Assembly: GCF_030408755.1 (NCBI RefSeq)
Contig: NZ_CP047209.1
Span: 2,790,001 to 2,854,000 of the forward strand
DNA from: Corynebacterium felinum
Lineage (GTDB): Bacteria > Actinomycetota > Actinomycetes > Mycobacteriales > Mycobacteriaceae
Direction of reading: 5' to 3'
Length of the DNA: 64,000 nucleotides
This document shows positions 55,916 to 64,000 of this stretch, piece by piece. A model generated the notes under the pieces. The model ran no database searches, was not told the DNA's origin, and saw nothing but the letters and a program-made list of their open reading frames with translations. Positions within the stretch are counted from its first letter, which is position 1. Each line of letters starts with the position of its first letter. Both the position numbers and the translations under genes were made by a program.

Positions 55916-56752
55916 CTAGTCGCTGCGTTCTACTGGATTGCGTGGATTAGCGCACCATTGGCTCCATCCGCCGACGAAATGTCGGGGCACAGACAAGCCA
56001 GAAATCACCATTGCTGCAATGACTTGGGCGGAGTGGTTGCCGGAACCGGAATAGACGATCACATCGTCAATCGTGTCTGCGGTAATGCCGTGTTCTGCGA
56101 AGATACGCTGCAATTCTTCTGGTTTTTTAAAGGTGTAGTCCTCGTTGAGTACCGCGCGGGTGGGAAGATTGATCGCACCGGGGATGTGGCCTGCTTTTAA
56201 GTCCAAGAATTCTTTTTTCCCGGCATACCTATTAGGTTCGCGACAATCGACCAAAATGCCGGTGTGTTGCTTGACTTCATCGATGGTGGCGGTGGGCAGT
56301 TGCCCTAGGGTTGCTTGGCCGCCATCGTAGATACGGGGGTTTCCGGGCCCGCCCATAACTTCATAGCCTGCGGCTTCCCAGGCGGGTTGACCGCCGTCGA
56401 GGATTTTCACGTTCTTCATCCCTGCCCATGTCAGCACCCACCAGGCGCGGGCGGCGAACAGGCCTCGGAATTTGTCGTAGACCACCACTTCCCGCTCAGG
56501 TGTCAGTCCCCATTTCAGCAACCATTTATCCACGTTTGCTTTGGTGGGAAGTGGGTTGCGCCCTGTGGTAGAGGATGGGGTGGAGGCAAGGGCGAGGGCG
56601 GTATCGCAGAACAGTGCGGTGGGGATGTGTTCGCTGTTGTATTGTCCGTATCCGCCGCCTTCTTCGGCGGACCAGAGGCTTGCCAAAACGAGTGGTGGGC
56701 GGCCTTTGTCAATACGTTCGTGAAGTTCATGGGGTGTCATGGTGATGGTCAT
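55916..56752 (-). CDS. sseA: Two-domain rhodanese-type sulfurtransferase, catalytic Cys apparently replaced
   Basis: The protein has 278 residues with the tandem rhodanese layout: an inactive N-terminal domain (1-145) and a catalytic-type C-terminal domain (160-275; LVDCREPNRYAG, then GHIPGAINLP). In the active loop VIVYSGSGNHSAQV (231-244), Ser235 stands where thiosulfate/mercaptopyruvate sulfurtransferases have Cys (CGSG or CQxG). The codon is TCC. Remaining cysteines are at 49, 170 and 267. The protein may be inactive, act as a binding module, or use another Cys. It lies 20 bp upstream of the 54465 gene. Confidence 0.85.
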   Translation of the reverse strand: MTITMTPHELHERIDKGRPPLVLASLWSAEEGGGYGQYNSEHIPTALFCDTALALASTPSSTTGRNPLPTKANVDKWLLKWGLTPEREVVVYDKFRGLFAARAWWVLTWAGMKNVKILDGGQPAWEAAGYEVMGGPGNPRIYDGGQATLGQLPTATIDEVKQHTGILVDCREPNRYAGKKEFLDLKAGHIPGAINLPTRAVLNEDYTFKKPEELQRIFAEHGITADTIDDVIVYSGSGNHSAQVIAAMVISGLSVPRHFVGGWSQWCANPRNPVERSD

Positions 56753-56974
56753 AATCCCCGATTGTAGAAGCTGGCGATCTTTTTCGCCTTTCTGCCGTAC
56801 CTCCCTCCACGTTCCTCACTTTTTCACGTGTGTGGTTTTGCGCCTGTACTCCTTCGCCCCGATAACTATTGACACCTTTATTCACCAGTGGTTAGGCTAT
56901 GAAAAATAGAGCGTTTGCGCAGTTCACAGCGCCTAAATATGGCGAGTGCCTTATATTAGCTTCAAGGAGTTTTC

Positions 56975-57271
56975 GTGCCTCTTTTTCCCCTTTTCTCCGC
57001 TAACAGTAGCCTCATCCCGCTGGAATACGACATCGCGTGGTCGGTGGGCTTACTCATCCTTTTGTGCTTAGCCATGGCAGTGACCATTCTCAAAGTGGTG
57101 CTGGTTGCACGAATTTCCGCCGGCATTCATCTTGACGATCCCCATCAGTGGGCGCTGTGCTATGTGTTTGCCCCTGGTGGCACTTTGCTGTGGTTGTGGC
57201 ATGTATCAAAGCATCTTGCTGCCCAACCCTTGGTTAGCACTTCTGCCCAGTCGTGGGAATATACTCACTAG
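56975..57271 (+). CDS. Small membrane protein of unknown function
   Basis: The protein has 98 residues starting at GTG 56975 with AAGGAG 7 bp upstream. Two hydrophobic segments (IAWSVGLLILLCLAMAVTILKVVLVA near 20-45 and WALCYVFAPGGTLLWLWHV near 59-77) suggest two TMs. The last 38 bp overlap the 3' end of the convergent lysoplasmalogenase-type gene, so the two transcripts are complementary at their ends. I do not recognise a family. Confidence 0.65.
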   Translation: MPLFPLFSANSSLIPLEYDIAWSVGLLILLCLAMAVTILKVVLVARISAGIHLDDPHQWALCYVFAPGGTLLWLWHVSKHLAAQPLVSTSAQSWEYTH

Positions 57272-57803
57272 CTTCCGCTCGAAACATCGCCCATTGCGCC
57301 AGACCATAGGTGCTGATGATCCCAAAGTCGAGCCACTTGTTTCGCCTCGTGCGATTAAGCGCGATCATTGAGTCGCTTGCAATAAATAATGCACCTCCGA
57401 GCGGTGAGGCCAGGGTGGAATAGGTGGCCAGGATGCAGCCATAGCCGATCAGTTTGGGGTCTTTAACAATCAGTGCCCCACACAGCAAGGCAACAAGGTG
57501 GGCTGTAATGTTTGCGGGGCGGTGCCCAGCCTTGAGGTGTCGAATGATAAAGGCGAGGTGCCCTAATCCAAACCAGGCCGCACCCCGGTAAAGCTGCCCA
57601 TGTTCGCGCATTAGCTCAATATCGCCCAGAAGGTGTGCTACGCCGCCGAGAACAAAGAGCGGCTCTTTGAGGTTCTGTGGTTGGCTACACATCAGCGCGG
57701 GCACGATCAGTGGCTTGCAGATTTTCTCCACATGCGCCGTTGGGCGCAGTTTGGTCAGCGCTGTAGCTGCGGTTGCCATGAGCGAAAGAGCCTGAAAGAA
57801 CAT
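57234..57803 (-). CDS. Lysoplasmalogenase-type (YhhN/TMEM86) membrane protein
   Basis: The protein has 189 residues with about seven to eight hydrophobic segments. CKPLIVPALM, LFVLGGVAHLLGDIELM, WFGLGHLAFII and GGALFIASDSMIAL match the YhhN family in order, including the conserved Asp residues thought to be catalytic in TMEM86B, which cleaves the vinyl-ether bond of lysoplasmalogens. Bacterial substrates are unclear. Its 3' end overlaps the convergent small membrane protein gene by 38 bp. Confidence 0.8.
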   Translation of the reverse strand: MFFQALSLMATAATALTKLRPTAHVEKICKPLIVPALMCSQPQNLKEPLFVLGGVAHLLGDIELMREHGQLYRGAAWFGLGHLAFIIRHLKAGHRPANITAHLVALLCGALIVKDPKLIGYGCILATYSTLASPLGGALFIASDSMIALNRTRRNKWLDFGIISTYGLAQWAMFRAEASEYIPTTGQKC

Positions 57804-58147
57804 GCCACCTCAGTGTAGTCACAGCCCTACACCCTTGTGCACTAGGGGGGGATCATCTACTACACCCAAAACTCGACCTTTCTGTCCCTGGTACGCATGA
57901 GGCCGAGCAAGAAAGTACCCAAAGCTCTCACCCTATTAATACTCGAGGATTGATTGAAAATTAATAGTTAGAGTTTCAGCACAGTAGGGAAAATTTGACC
58001 TGCGGTTTTATCGGTAGCACTTGCTCTATCTCTAAATGATATTTTGCCAAGAACCATGCTCAGGCTCGTCACAGATCTTGATCCGCAGGCAGCAACAGCC
58101 CACACAACCCCAGCACAGCAGGAACTATGCGTCCATTTACAGCAAAA
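57804..58147. other. ~340-bp intergenic region, no gene
   Basis: This AT-rich stretch lies between the start of the lysoplasmalogenase-type gene and the clpB terminator. Probable promoter DNA for the former lies at the left end. I see no other features. Confidence 0.55.
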
Positions 58148-58195
58148 CTCCCCGTGAGTGCGTGCCTGATTTCTCAGGCCCACACTCACGGGGAG
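58148..58195 (-). terminator. clpB terminator
   Basis: A perfect 13-bp outer stem (58148-58160 with 58183-58195, CTCCCCGTGAGTG) encloses an inner CCTGA/TCAGG hairpin (58165-58177). On the minus strand it continues into TTTTGCT. It starts 26 bp after the clpB stop. Confidence 0.88.
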
Positions 58196-58221
58196 CAGTA
58201 CAACTTCTTACAGGGTGCGTG

Positions 58222-60780
58222 TTACATGCTTGCGGTTTCAGCCTCGATGCTCAAACCACCCATCTCATTGGTGCGCACCACCACTGTGTCACCGTCGCGC
58301 ACCTCACCGGCAAGAAGCTTCTTAGCCAGCGAGTCGCCGATCTCCTTCTGAATCAAACGGCGCAGCGGACGGGCACCATAGGCGGGATCGTAGCCACGCT
58401 CGGCAAGCCAAGCCTTGGCGGGTTCATCCACATCCAAATGGAGGCGGCGGGTCGCAAGCCGGGCGGCCAGCTGCTTAATCTGGATCTCCACGATACTGGT
58501 CAGCTGCTCAGGGCTGAGCGGATCGAAGATCACCACATCATCGAGTCGGTTAACGAACTCAGGCTTGAAGGCACGCTTGACGGCATCCATCATTTCCTCA
58601 CGGGTGCCACCGGCACCGAGGTTGGAGGTCAAGATCAGCACCGTGTTGCGGAAATCCACCGTGCGGCCCTGGCCGTCGGTCAACCGGCCTTCATCGAGTA
58701 CCTGCAGGAGAATGTCGAAGACATCCGGGTGCGCCTTTTCCACCTCGTCGAAAAGCACCACCGTGTAGGGGCGACGGCGCACCGCCTCAGTCAGTTGACC
58801 GCCCTGGTCGTAGCCCACATATCCGGGAGGGGCACCGACAAGACGGGCCACAGAGTGCTTCTCACCGAACTCCGACATATCGATGCGGACCATGGCGCGA
58901 TCGTCGTCGAACATGAACTCCGCCAGCGCCTTGGCCAGCTCCGTCTTACCCACGCCGGTGGGGCCGAGGAAGAGGAAGGAGCCGGTGGGGCGGTTCGGGT
59001 CGGCGACCCCGGCTCGTGCGCAGCGCACAGCATCGGAGACGGCGCTGACAGCTTCCATCTGCCCGACCACGCGCTTGCCCAGTTCGGATTCCATGTGCAG
59101 GAGTTTTTCGGTTTCCCCTTGGAGCATTTTGCCTGCGGGGATGCCGGTCCATGCGGACACAACTTCTGCGATGGTATCGGGGGTGACTTCCTCCGACAGC
59201 ATGGTGGGTTCAGCGCTGGTTGCCTCGGCTTGGCTGAGTTGCTTTTCCAGCTCAGGGATGCGGCCGTAGCGCAATTCTGCAACCTTGCCGTAGTCGCCAT
59301 CACGTTCGGCGATTTCGGATTCTTGGCGCAGCTTCTCAAGCTCTTCCTTGGCTTCGCGCACCTTATCAATCGCGGTTTTTTCGTTCATCCACCGTGCGGT
59401 GAGTTCGCCGAGTCGTTCGCGCTCGTCGGCGAGTTCTTGGCGCAGCTTTTCTAGCCGTTCCTTCGAGGCGGCGTCGGTTTCCTTTTCCAAGGCTACTTCT
59501 TCGATTTCGAGGCGGCGGACGATGCGTTCCAGTTCGTCGATTTCCTGTGGGGAGGAGTCGATTTCCATGCGCAGTCGGGAGGCTGCTTCATCAACGAGGT
59601 CAATGGCCTTATCCGGAAGGAAACGGGAGGTGATGTAGCGATCCGACAAGGTGGCGGCAGCAACGAGGGCGGAGTCTTGGATGCGCACACCGTGGTGGAC
59701 TTCGTATCGTTCCTTCAGCCCGCGCAGGATGCCGATGGCATCTTCCACGGAGGGTTCGGCGGCGAAGACTTGCTGGAAGCGGCGCTCCAGGGCGGCGTCT
59801 TTTTCGATGTACTTGCGGTACTCATCCAGCGTGGTTGCACCCACGAGTCGCAGTTCGCCGCGGGCGAGCATGGGCTTGATCATGTTGCCGGCATCCATAG
59901 CGGATTCACCGGTGGCGCCTGCGCCGACGATGGTGTGCAGCTCGTCGATGAAGGTGATAATCTGCCCGTTCGAGCTTTTAATTTCATCGAGTACTGCCTT
60001 GAGGCGCTCCTCGAATTCGCCACGATATTTCGCACCCGCGACCATCGATCCGAGGTCGAGGCTGATTAAGGTTTTGCCCTTGAGTGATTCTGGGACGTCA
60101 CCTGCGACGATGCGTCGCGCTAAGCCTTCGACGATGGCGGTTTTACCCACGCCTGGTTCGCCGATGAGAACAGGGTTGTTCTTCGTGCGGCGTGACAGCA
60201 CCTGCACCACGCGGCGAATTTCCGCGTCGCGGCCGATCACGGGGTCGATCTTGCCTTCCCGTGCTCGCTGGGTGAGGTCGGTGGAGTACTTTTCCAAAGC
60301 TTGGAACTGCCCCTCGGGTTCTTGGTTGGTTACCTTTTTGTCGCCGCGCACATTCACGAATGCGCCTTTGATGACCTCGTAGGTGGCTCCCCGCTTGGTC
60401 AGCAGGTCGGCGGCATCGTTCTTTCCGCGTGCCAAGGCTGCGAGTAGCACTTCGGTGGAGACGTATTCATCGCCTAATTCGCCGGCTAATTCTTGGGCGG
60501 CGGTCAAGGCGTTCAGTGCGTCGCGGTTAAAGGTGGGGTTTGCCATACCCTGGCCCTCTGCCTTGGGGTATCCGGCAACTAATGCTTCAGCTTCTCGCTT
60601 GACGACGTCGGGGTCAACGCCCGTTGCACGTAAGACGGGGATGGCGATGCCATCTTCCTGACCTAAGATCGCGGCCAGCAGGTGCGCTGGGCGAATATCA
60701 GGGTTTCCGTTGGCGGAAGCCTTTTGTAAAGCAACCTGGAGTGCTTCTTGAGTTTTGGTCGTGGGGTTAAAAGCGTTCAT
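58222..60780 (-). CDS. clpB: ClpB protein disaggregase
   Basis: The protein has 852 residues. The Clp N-terminal domain covers 1-145, the first AAA+ domain has GEPGVGKT near 206, a coiled-coil middle domain at about 405-525 is rich in Glu, Lys and Arg, and the second AAA+ domain has GPTGVGKT near 605. It pulls polypeptides out of aggregates with DnaK. Length and domain order are normal. Upstream, a HAIR operator and -10/-35 promoter are recognisable, so HspR-type heat-shock repression is expected. A strong terminator follows. Confidence 0.97.
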   Translation of the reverse strand: MNAFNPTTKTQEALQVALQKASANGNPDIRPAHLLAAILGQEDGIAIPVLRATGVDPDVVKREAEALVAGYPKAEGQGMANPTFNRDALNALTAAQELAGELGDEYVSTEVLLAALARGKNDAADLLTKRGATYEVIKGAFVNVRGDKKVTNQEPEGQFQALEKYSTDLTQRAREGKIDPVIGRDAEIRRVVQVLSRRTKNNPVLIGEPGVGKTAIVEGLARRIVAGDVPESLKGKTLISLDLGSMVAGAKYRGEFEERLKAVLDEIKSSNGQIITFIDELHTIVGAGATGESAMDAGNMIKPMLARGELRLVGATTLDEYRKYIEKDAALERRFQQVFAAEPSVEDAIGILRGLKERYEVHHGVRIQDSALVAAATLSDRYITSRFLPDKAIDLVDEAASRLRMEIDSSPQEIDELERIVRRLEIEEVALEKETDAASKERLEKLRQELADERERLGELTARWMNEKTAIDKVREAKEELEKLRQESEIAERDGDYGKVAELRYGRIPELEKQLSQAEATSAEPTMLSEEVTPDTIAEVVSAWTGIPAGKMLQGETEKLLHMESELGKRVVGQMEAVSAVSDAVRCARAGVADPNRPTGSFLFLGPTGVGKTELAKALAEFMFDDDRAMVRIDMSEFGEKHSVARLVGAPPGYVGYDQGGQLTEAVRRRPYTVVLFDEVEKAHPDVFDILLQVLDEGRLTDGQGRTVDFRNTVLILTSNLGAGGTREEMMDAVKRAFKPEFVNRLDDVVIFDPLSPEQLTSIVEIQIKQLAARLATRRLHLDVDEPAKAWLAERGYDPAYGARPLRRLIQKEIGDSLAKKLLAGEVRDGDTVVVRTNEMGGLSIEAETASM

Positions 60781-60832
60781 TGTGTTCCTTCTTTAGTCTT
60801 TTCTTGTGTCTTCGTACAGAAAAATCCAGATA

Positions 60833-60853
60833 GTTGAGCTTATTACACTCAAC
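60833..60853 (-). promoter_or_regulatory. HAIR element (HspR binding site) for clpB
   Basis: The sequence GTTGAGC-N7-ACTCAAC fits the HAIR consensus CTTGAGT-N7-ACTCAAG with the central TTGAG/CTCAA halves intact. It lies 53-73 bp upstream of the clpB ATG, just downstream of the predicted promoter, a position suited to repression. A further half site (ACTCAAC) is near 60900. Confidence 0.8.
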
Positions 60854-60861
60854 TTGTGACC

Positions 60862-60890
60862 ATAGTACACCAGCCCCCACAAAAAGTTAA
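60862..60890 (-). promoter_or_regulatory. Predicted clpB promoter
   Basis: On the minus strand, TTAACT (60885-60890) and TACTAT (60862-60867) are spaced by 17 bp, giving transcription start near 60855, at the edge of the HAIR element. SigA-type assignment is from sequence only; a SigH promoter could also exist. Confidence 0.6.
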
Positions 60891-60965
60891 GCCCCCAAGA
60901 CTCAACTTTCTATTTTTTCTTCAACACCCCCTCCCCCTAACACGAGCGCGCAACACCGCAATCCC

Positions 60966-60979
60966 CGACGTCGATACGC
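60966..60979 (+). repeat. Intergenic copy of the dispersed CGRCGTCGATAMGC motif
   Basis: CGACGTCGATACGC matches the 14-mer exactly and directly abuts the gltS terminator hairpin. Confidence 0.65.
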
Positions 60980-61008
60980 AAAAGCCCTCCCGCACCAGAC
61001 GGAAGGGC
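60980..61008 (-). terminator. gltS terminator
   Basis: A 9-bp stem with one mismatch pairs 60984-60992 (GCCCTCCCG) with 61000-61008 (CGGAAGGGC) around a 7-nt loop. Four T residues follow on the minus strand. Confidence 0.7.
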
Positions 61009-61023
61009 CACGCTCTACACACG

Positions 61024-62346
61024 CTACTGTTCAGCACGCGCCTTGGCGGCGTGATACAAACTCACCGCCAAAATCACCGCAGCAATTGCCGTAGCAGCCC
61101 ACCCCAAACCAAGAGTAAAACCACCCAACACCGCAATCGGTGCCAGAATCGTCATACCAATCTCAAACGGCGCGAAACCCACATACGCCACACCATACTC
61201 ATTCAACGTGCCCGACTTCAGCTTCGGATCCACAATCTTTAACAACGCAATACCCGTTGCCACCGCCGCAGTAGCCCAACCCCAACCAAACAGCGCACGC
61301 TCCAACCAGCCAGTAGCAAAGAAACGCTCAGCCAGCAAAAACCACACAAAGCAATACACCACGCCAAGCACAAACATCACCACAAGCGGCACAAAATAGC
61401 TCGCAACAGCACTCGGCACGATCGACGCAATGCCGAAAGCAATCAGATAATCGGTACTCCCACCCGAAATCGAGGCAACAGTCTCCTTATCCAAATAGCG
61501 CGGCTTACCAATCGCCGACAAAAACAGCTTGCCGCAAATACCCACCAAAAAAGACAACGCGAACAGCGGAATCGAAATCATCGAAAACTGCTTCGAAATC
61601 AACTGCTGCAACAAATACGCCACCGCAACAGTGACCATAATGACACCACAGTGCAAAGACAGCGCCTCGATCGACGAAGGATTCGTCGTCGCCTTACCAA
61701 TCGACGGACGCGCATCTTCATCATCAATCTGCCCCGAACGCAACTCCCACGGAAGCTCCTTCGGCAACGACGCCGTCTTATTATGACGAATACCCCACTG
61801 GGCGAAAATAATACCGCCCACAATCGCCGCCAACGTCCCCACCGTCGCAGAAGTAAAACCCAAACTCAACGCAGCCTCAGCACCCACCCCATGCAACGCC
61901 CCGCCAACAGCAGCGGCAGTACCAAAACCACCCACAAAACCAACAGGCAGCATCATACCAAACCACTCCTGCGTGCCCCACACAGGAGCAAAGAAGAACA
62001 AGCCCAGCAAAATAAACAGCCCCCACTGGCCCATAAACATCGACGTTGAATACGCCCACATCGTACGAGCACCCTTAATATTGCGGGCATTAAACGCCAT
62101 CGCATACGGCATGGCGGCGAACACAATCGCAATCAGAATCGACGAATAGGTGCCCAACAACTCCGAAAAATGCAACACCCCCAGCGCATGATCGCCCAAC
62201 AACAGGCCCAACAGGCCAGCGGTAATAGGGGCGGGAATCAAAAGGGAACGGAACACCGGGATGAGACGGCGCAATGCGACACCAACCAGCATGAGAATAG
62301 AAATGTAGCCGACGTCGAGCACCAAGGTGTACGGAGTGTAACTCAC
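61024..62346 (-). CDS. gltS: Sodium/glutamate symporter
   Basis: The protein has 440 residues with about 12 hydrophobic segments. The paired re-entrant-loop segments rich in Gly (PVGFVGGFGTAAAVGGALHG and AFGIASIVPSAVASYF regions) fit GltS of the ESS family, which imports glutamate with Na+. It starts at GTG 62346 with AGGAGG about 13 bp upstream. In this strain glutamate uptake may supply the signal sensed by GlnH-GlnX-PknG at the other end of the window; that connection is inference. Confidence 0.92.
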   Translation of the reverse strand: MSYTPYTLVLDVGYISILMLVGVALRRLIPVFRSLLIPAPITAGLLGLLLGDHALGVLHFSELLGTYSSILIAIVFAAMPYAMAFNARNIKGARTMWAYSTSMFMGQWGLFILLGLFFFAPVWGTQEWFGMMLPVGFVGGFGTAAAVGGALHGVGAEAALSLGFTSATVGTLAAIVGGIIFAQWGIRHNKTASLPKELPWELRSGQIDDEDARPSIGKATTNPSSIEALSLHCGVIMVTVAVAYLLQQLISKQFSMISIPLFALSFLVGICGKLFLSAIGKPRYLDKETVASISGGSTDYLIAFGIASIVPSAVASYFVPLVVMFVLGVVYCFVWFLLAERFFATGWLERALFGWGWATAAVATGIALLKIVDPKLKSGTLNEYGVAYVGFAPFEIGMTILAPIAVLGGFTLGLGWAATAIAAVILAVSLYHAAKARAEQ

Positions 62347-63103
62347 CTGTTAAATTCGCCTCCTAAAATAAGAATCCTTCGTATTCACGAGAAACTGTGT
62401 CCACAGCGTGTAGGACGATGACCTCGCAAGCCCCTACGCCACACGCTGAAGGCGAAAAGAACCAGCCAGTACCCGGGAAAACTTGTCTGCGCTGCCTTTG
62501 ACCCAAAGACAGCGCCACACAATGCCCAACCCGCGCCCAGCAACGCGCAAGACATTACGTTCACGCGCCACCACCAACGCCTTTTCCCACAACCGCGTAA
62601 GCACCAAAAAATCCAAGCCGTGCGCTACGGGAGCACCAGGCTCATGCGTGGCATCCGCATGCTGCTTATTGCACCACTGCCACGGTCGCCATGAAAGAAA
62701 ACTTTGGGTGCCCGCCCTGCTCATTCGAGGGCGTCAAGCACGGGGGTGTGGGTAACTGACAAAGACTGTGAAGCGTGAAGTAATCCCTCGCGAGGAGGAT
62801 GTGTGCTTGGCCAAAAGTTGTGATTGCTTGGTGGTTTCCCAGCCACCACCACAGTTGGAAAGCGTTTTTGTTTATGTGGGATTTGGTTGGTTTTCTACCC
62901 AAGCTCCCGCTTGCGCCCACTACCCCCTGCTTGGGGGATATATGCGCCATTGGGAAGCCTAATGAAAACCAAAACCGCAGCTAGTAGAACCAGTGCTCCA
63001 AAAACCTCAGAAATTACTTGGTATATTCTAATACCTTCTTTGGTGAAACTTAAAAATGTGGCAGAAGATCTACCTATAAAACAATGCCCGATTGTGTGAA
63101 CCC
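62347..63103. other. ~760-bp intergenic region, no convincing gene
   Basis: Frames of about 90 codons exist on both strands (62434-62724 minus; 62483-62755 plus) but lack ribosome-binding sites or recognisable products, and they overlap each other. The Arg/Val-rich minus frame could be a decayed gene. A TGGTGG/CCACCA hairpin is near 62829-62851. Confidence 0.45.
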
Positions 63104-63133
63104 TTGACCAGTAGGTGACATGTCACATACCAT
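63104..63133 (+). promoter_or_regulatory. Predicted leaderless promoter of the luciferase-like monooxygenase
   Basis: TTGACC (63104-63109) and TACCAT (63128-63133) are separated by 18 bp and point to transcription starting at about 63140-63141, which is the ATG chosen for the gene. A perfect 12-bp palindrome sits in the spacer. Confidence 0.65.
63115..63126. promoter_or_regulatory. Palindromic operator GTGACATGTCAC
   Basis: This perfect 12-bp dyad lies between the -35 and -10 elements, the classic place for a repressor of the TetR or MarR type. No regulator gene is in view; it may be encoded beyond the right edge or elsewhere. Confidence 0.65.
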
Positions 63134-63140
63134 GGTGGAC

Positions 63141-64000
63141 ATGAAGAAATTTGGATTCTTAAGCTTCGGCCATTACAACCACGCATACCCCGTTCAGCGC
63201 AGTCTTCACGACGCCATCGAACTCGCCCATATCGCCGATTCCCTCGGCATAAACGGCGCTTATTTCCGCGTGCACCACTTCGCTCCCCAAGGTGCCGCAC
63301 CCATCCCCCTCTTAAGCGCCATAGCAGCACGCACCTCCCATATCGAAGTGGGCACAGGGGTGATCGACATGCGTTATGAAAACCCGCTGTATCTCGCCGA
63401 GGAATTAGCCGCCTTGTCCTATATCGCCGACGGACGTCTTGCTATCGGCATTTCCCGCGGCTCACCTGAACCAGCCCTCAAAGGTTGGGAAGCATTCGGC
63501 TACCACGCAGCAGATAGTGAGGATAGTAAAGGTGCCGGATTGGCGCGGGAGAAATTCCTCACCTTCTTAAGCGCCATTCGGGGCACCCCCATGGCGCAGG
63601 CGGCACCTGCCGACCAGCAGTATCCCCGCATTTACGCACCAGGGCGCCCAATTCCCGTGCTCCCCCAAGCACCGGATCTTGATCGCACAATCTGGTGGGG
63701 TGCGGCCACCCATGCCTCAGCGGAGCAAGCTGCCCGCGATGGCGTGAATTTGATGAGCTCCACTCTTGTGTTTGAAACCGACGGCCCCAGCCTAGGTGAA
63801 GTGCAGGCCCGCCAAATTGAGCGCTACCGCGCCGAGTGGGATCGCGCCGGTTGGGGGCATGAGCCACGCGTGTCAGTTTCGCGAAGCGTTTTCCCCATTG
63901 TCTCCGATGCGGATACCGCGATGTTTGGCAAGCCAGGCTCGGGTGGTTCGGAATCGCGCAGCATGCTCGATGATCAGCAGGGTATTTTCGGCCGCACCTT
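63141..64000 (+). CDS. Luciferase-like (LLM class) flavin-dependent monooxygenase, N-terminal part
   Basis: An open frame of 286 codons runs off the right edge, too long at its 3' side to be seen whole. It begins MKKFGFLSFGHY and continues with RVHHFAPQGAAPIPLLSAIAART, EVGTGVIDMRYENPLYLAEELA and YIADGRLAIGISRGS, the standard TIM-barrel order of the bacterial luciferase family, which uses reduced FMN (or F420). The substrate is unknown. ATG 63141 is chosen because the promoter start coincides with it; ATG 63132 is in frame upstream. Confidence 0.85.
   Translation, partial: MKKFGFLSFGHYNHAYPVQRSLHDAIELAHIADSLGINGAYFRVHHFAPQGAAPIPLLSAIAARTSHIEVGTGVIDMRYENPLYLAEELAALSYIADGRLAIGISRGSPEPALKGWEAFGYHAADSEDSKGAGLAREKFLTFLSAIRGTPMAQAAPADQQYPRIYAPGRPIPVLPQAPDLDRTIWWGAATHASAEQAARDGVNLMSSTLVFETDGPSLGEVQARQIERYRAEWDRAGWGHEPRVSVSRSVFPIVSDADTAMFGKPGSGGSESRSMLDDQQGIFGRT

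Noticed and set aside
62434..62755. Two overlapping ~90-codon frames on opposite strands
   Set aside because: Neither has start signals or family resemblance. A decayed gene is possible but unsupported, so the region is listed as intergenic.
1..64000. CRISPR array, insertion sequence or prophage
   Set aside because: No regularly spaced direct repeats, transposase motifs or phage structural genes were found; the long repeats seen are protein-domain repeats.

Overview
The window looks like a chromosomal segment of a Corynebacterium, probably from the C. diphtheriae / C. ulcerans side of the genus rather than C. glutamicum. The basis is gene content and order: glnX-glnH-pknG, pta-ackA, fprA, purT, a tRNA-Gly, purA, FUSC, fba, a SpoU methylase, pyrE, a sulfurtransferase, clpB and gltS. 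From memory this follows the C. glutamicum backbone closely. Sortase-anchored adhesins and TAAT-rich leaderless promoters fit the same assignment.

Layout. (1) 1-9.4 kb: an ABC ATPase (cut by the window edge) overlapping a Nudix hydrolase; the divergent glnX-glnH-pknG operon, which senses extracellular amino acids and signals to the 2-oxoglutarate dehydrogenase inhibitor OdhI; a DUF222/HNH nuclease gene; and ackA-pta on the minus strand. (2) 9.7-16 kb: a 2,076-residue surface protein built of about 14 tandem Ig-like two-cysteine domains with an LAETG anchor. (3) 16.5-20.8 kb: fprA, a GNAT acetyltransferase, a purine-type phosphoribosyltransferase, purT and tRNA-Gly(CCC). (4) 20.9-24.2 kb: a second adhesin of the same design (LANTG anchor). 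(5) 25-31.5 kb: purA, a small secreted protein, two uncharacterised genes (YbjN type and neighbour), FUSC and fba.

(6) 31.8-50.8 kb: the most unusual part. Nine minus-strand genes, tightly packed and often overlapping, encode a tubulin-like NTPase, a P-loop GTPase, a cytoplasmic vWA protein, an exported membrane-anchored vWA protein, a large two-TM membrane protein, a GAP1-like protein, a protein with serial Fn3/Ig-like domains, and small membrane proteins with disordered NPF/SPFG-rich tails. One opposite-strand helical-repeat protein adjoins it. This resembles GTPase/tubulin/vWA assemblies predicted by comparative genomics to be conflict or envelope-linked systems; I know of no experimental characterisation of this version. 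The same NPF motif occurs twice at the N-terminus of PknG in this window.

(7) 51.7-64 kb: a GH76-like protein, a SpoU RNA methylase, pyrE, a membrane-anchored protein, a sulfurtransferase with Ser where catalytic Cys is expected, a small membrane protein, a lysoplasmalogenase-type protein, clpB with an HspR (HAIR) operator, gltS, and the start of a luciferase-like monooxygenase behind a palindromic operator.

Two nucleotide-level signals run across gene boundaries. A 14-mer, CGRCGTCGATAMGC, occurs nine times exactly, with orientation reversed inside the 33-51 kb island. A near-palindromic CCCTAWTAGGG / CCCTAATGGG family is crowded into the first 9 kb. All functional statements rest on reading motifs by eye; no database search was run.
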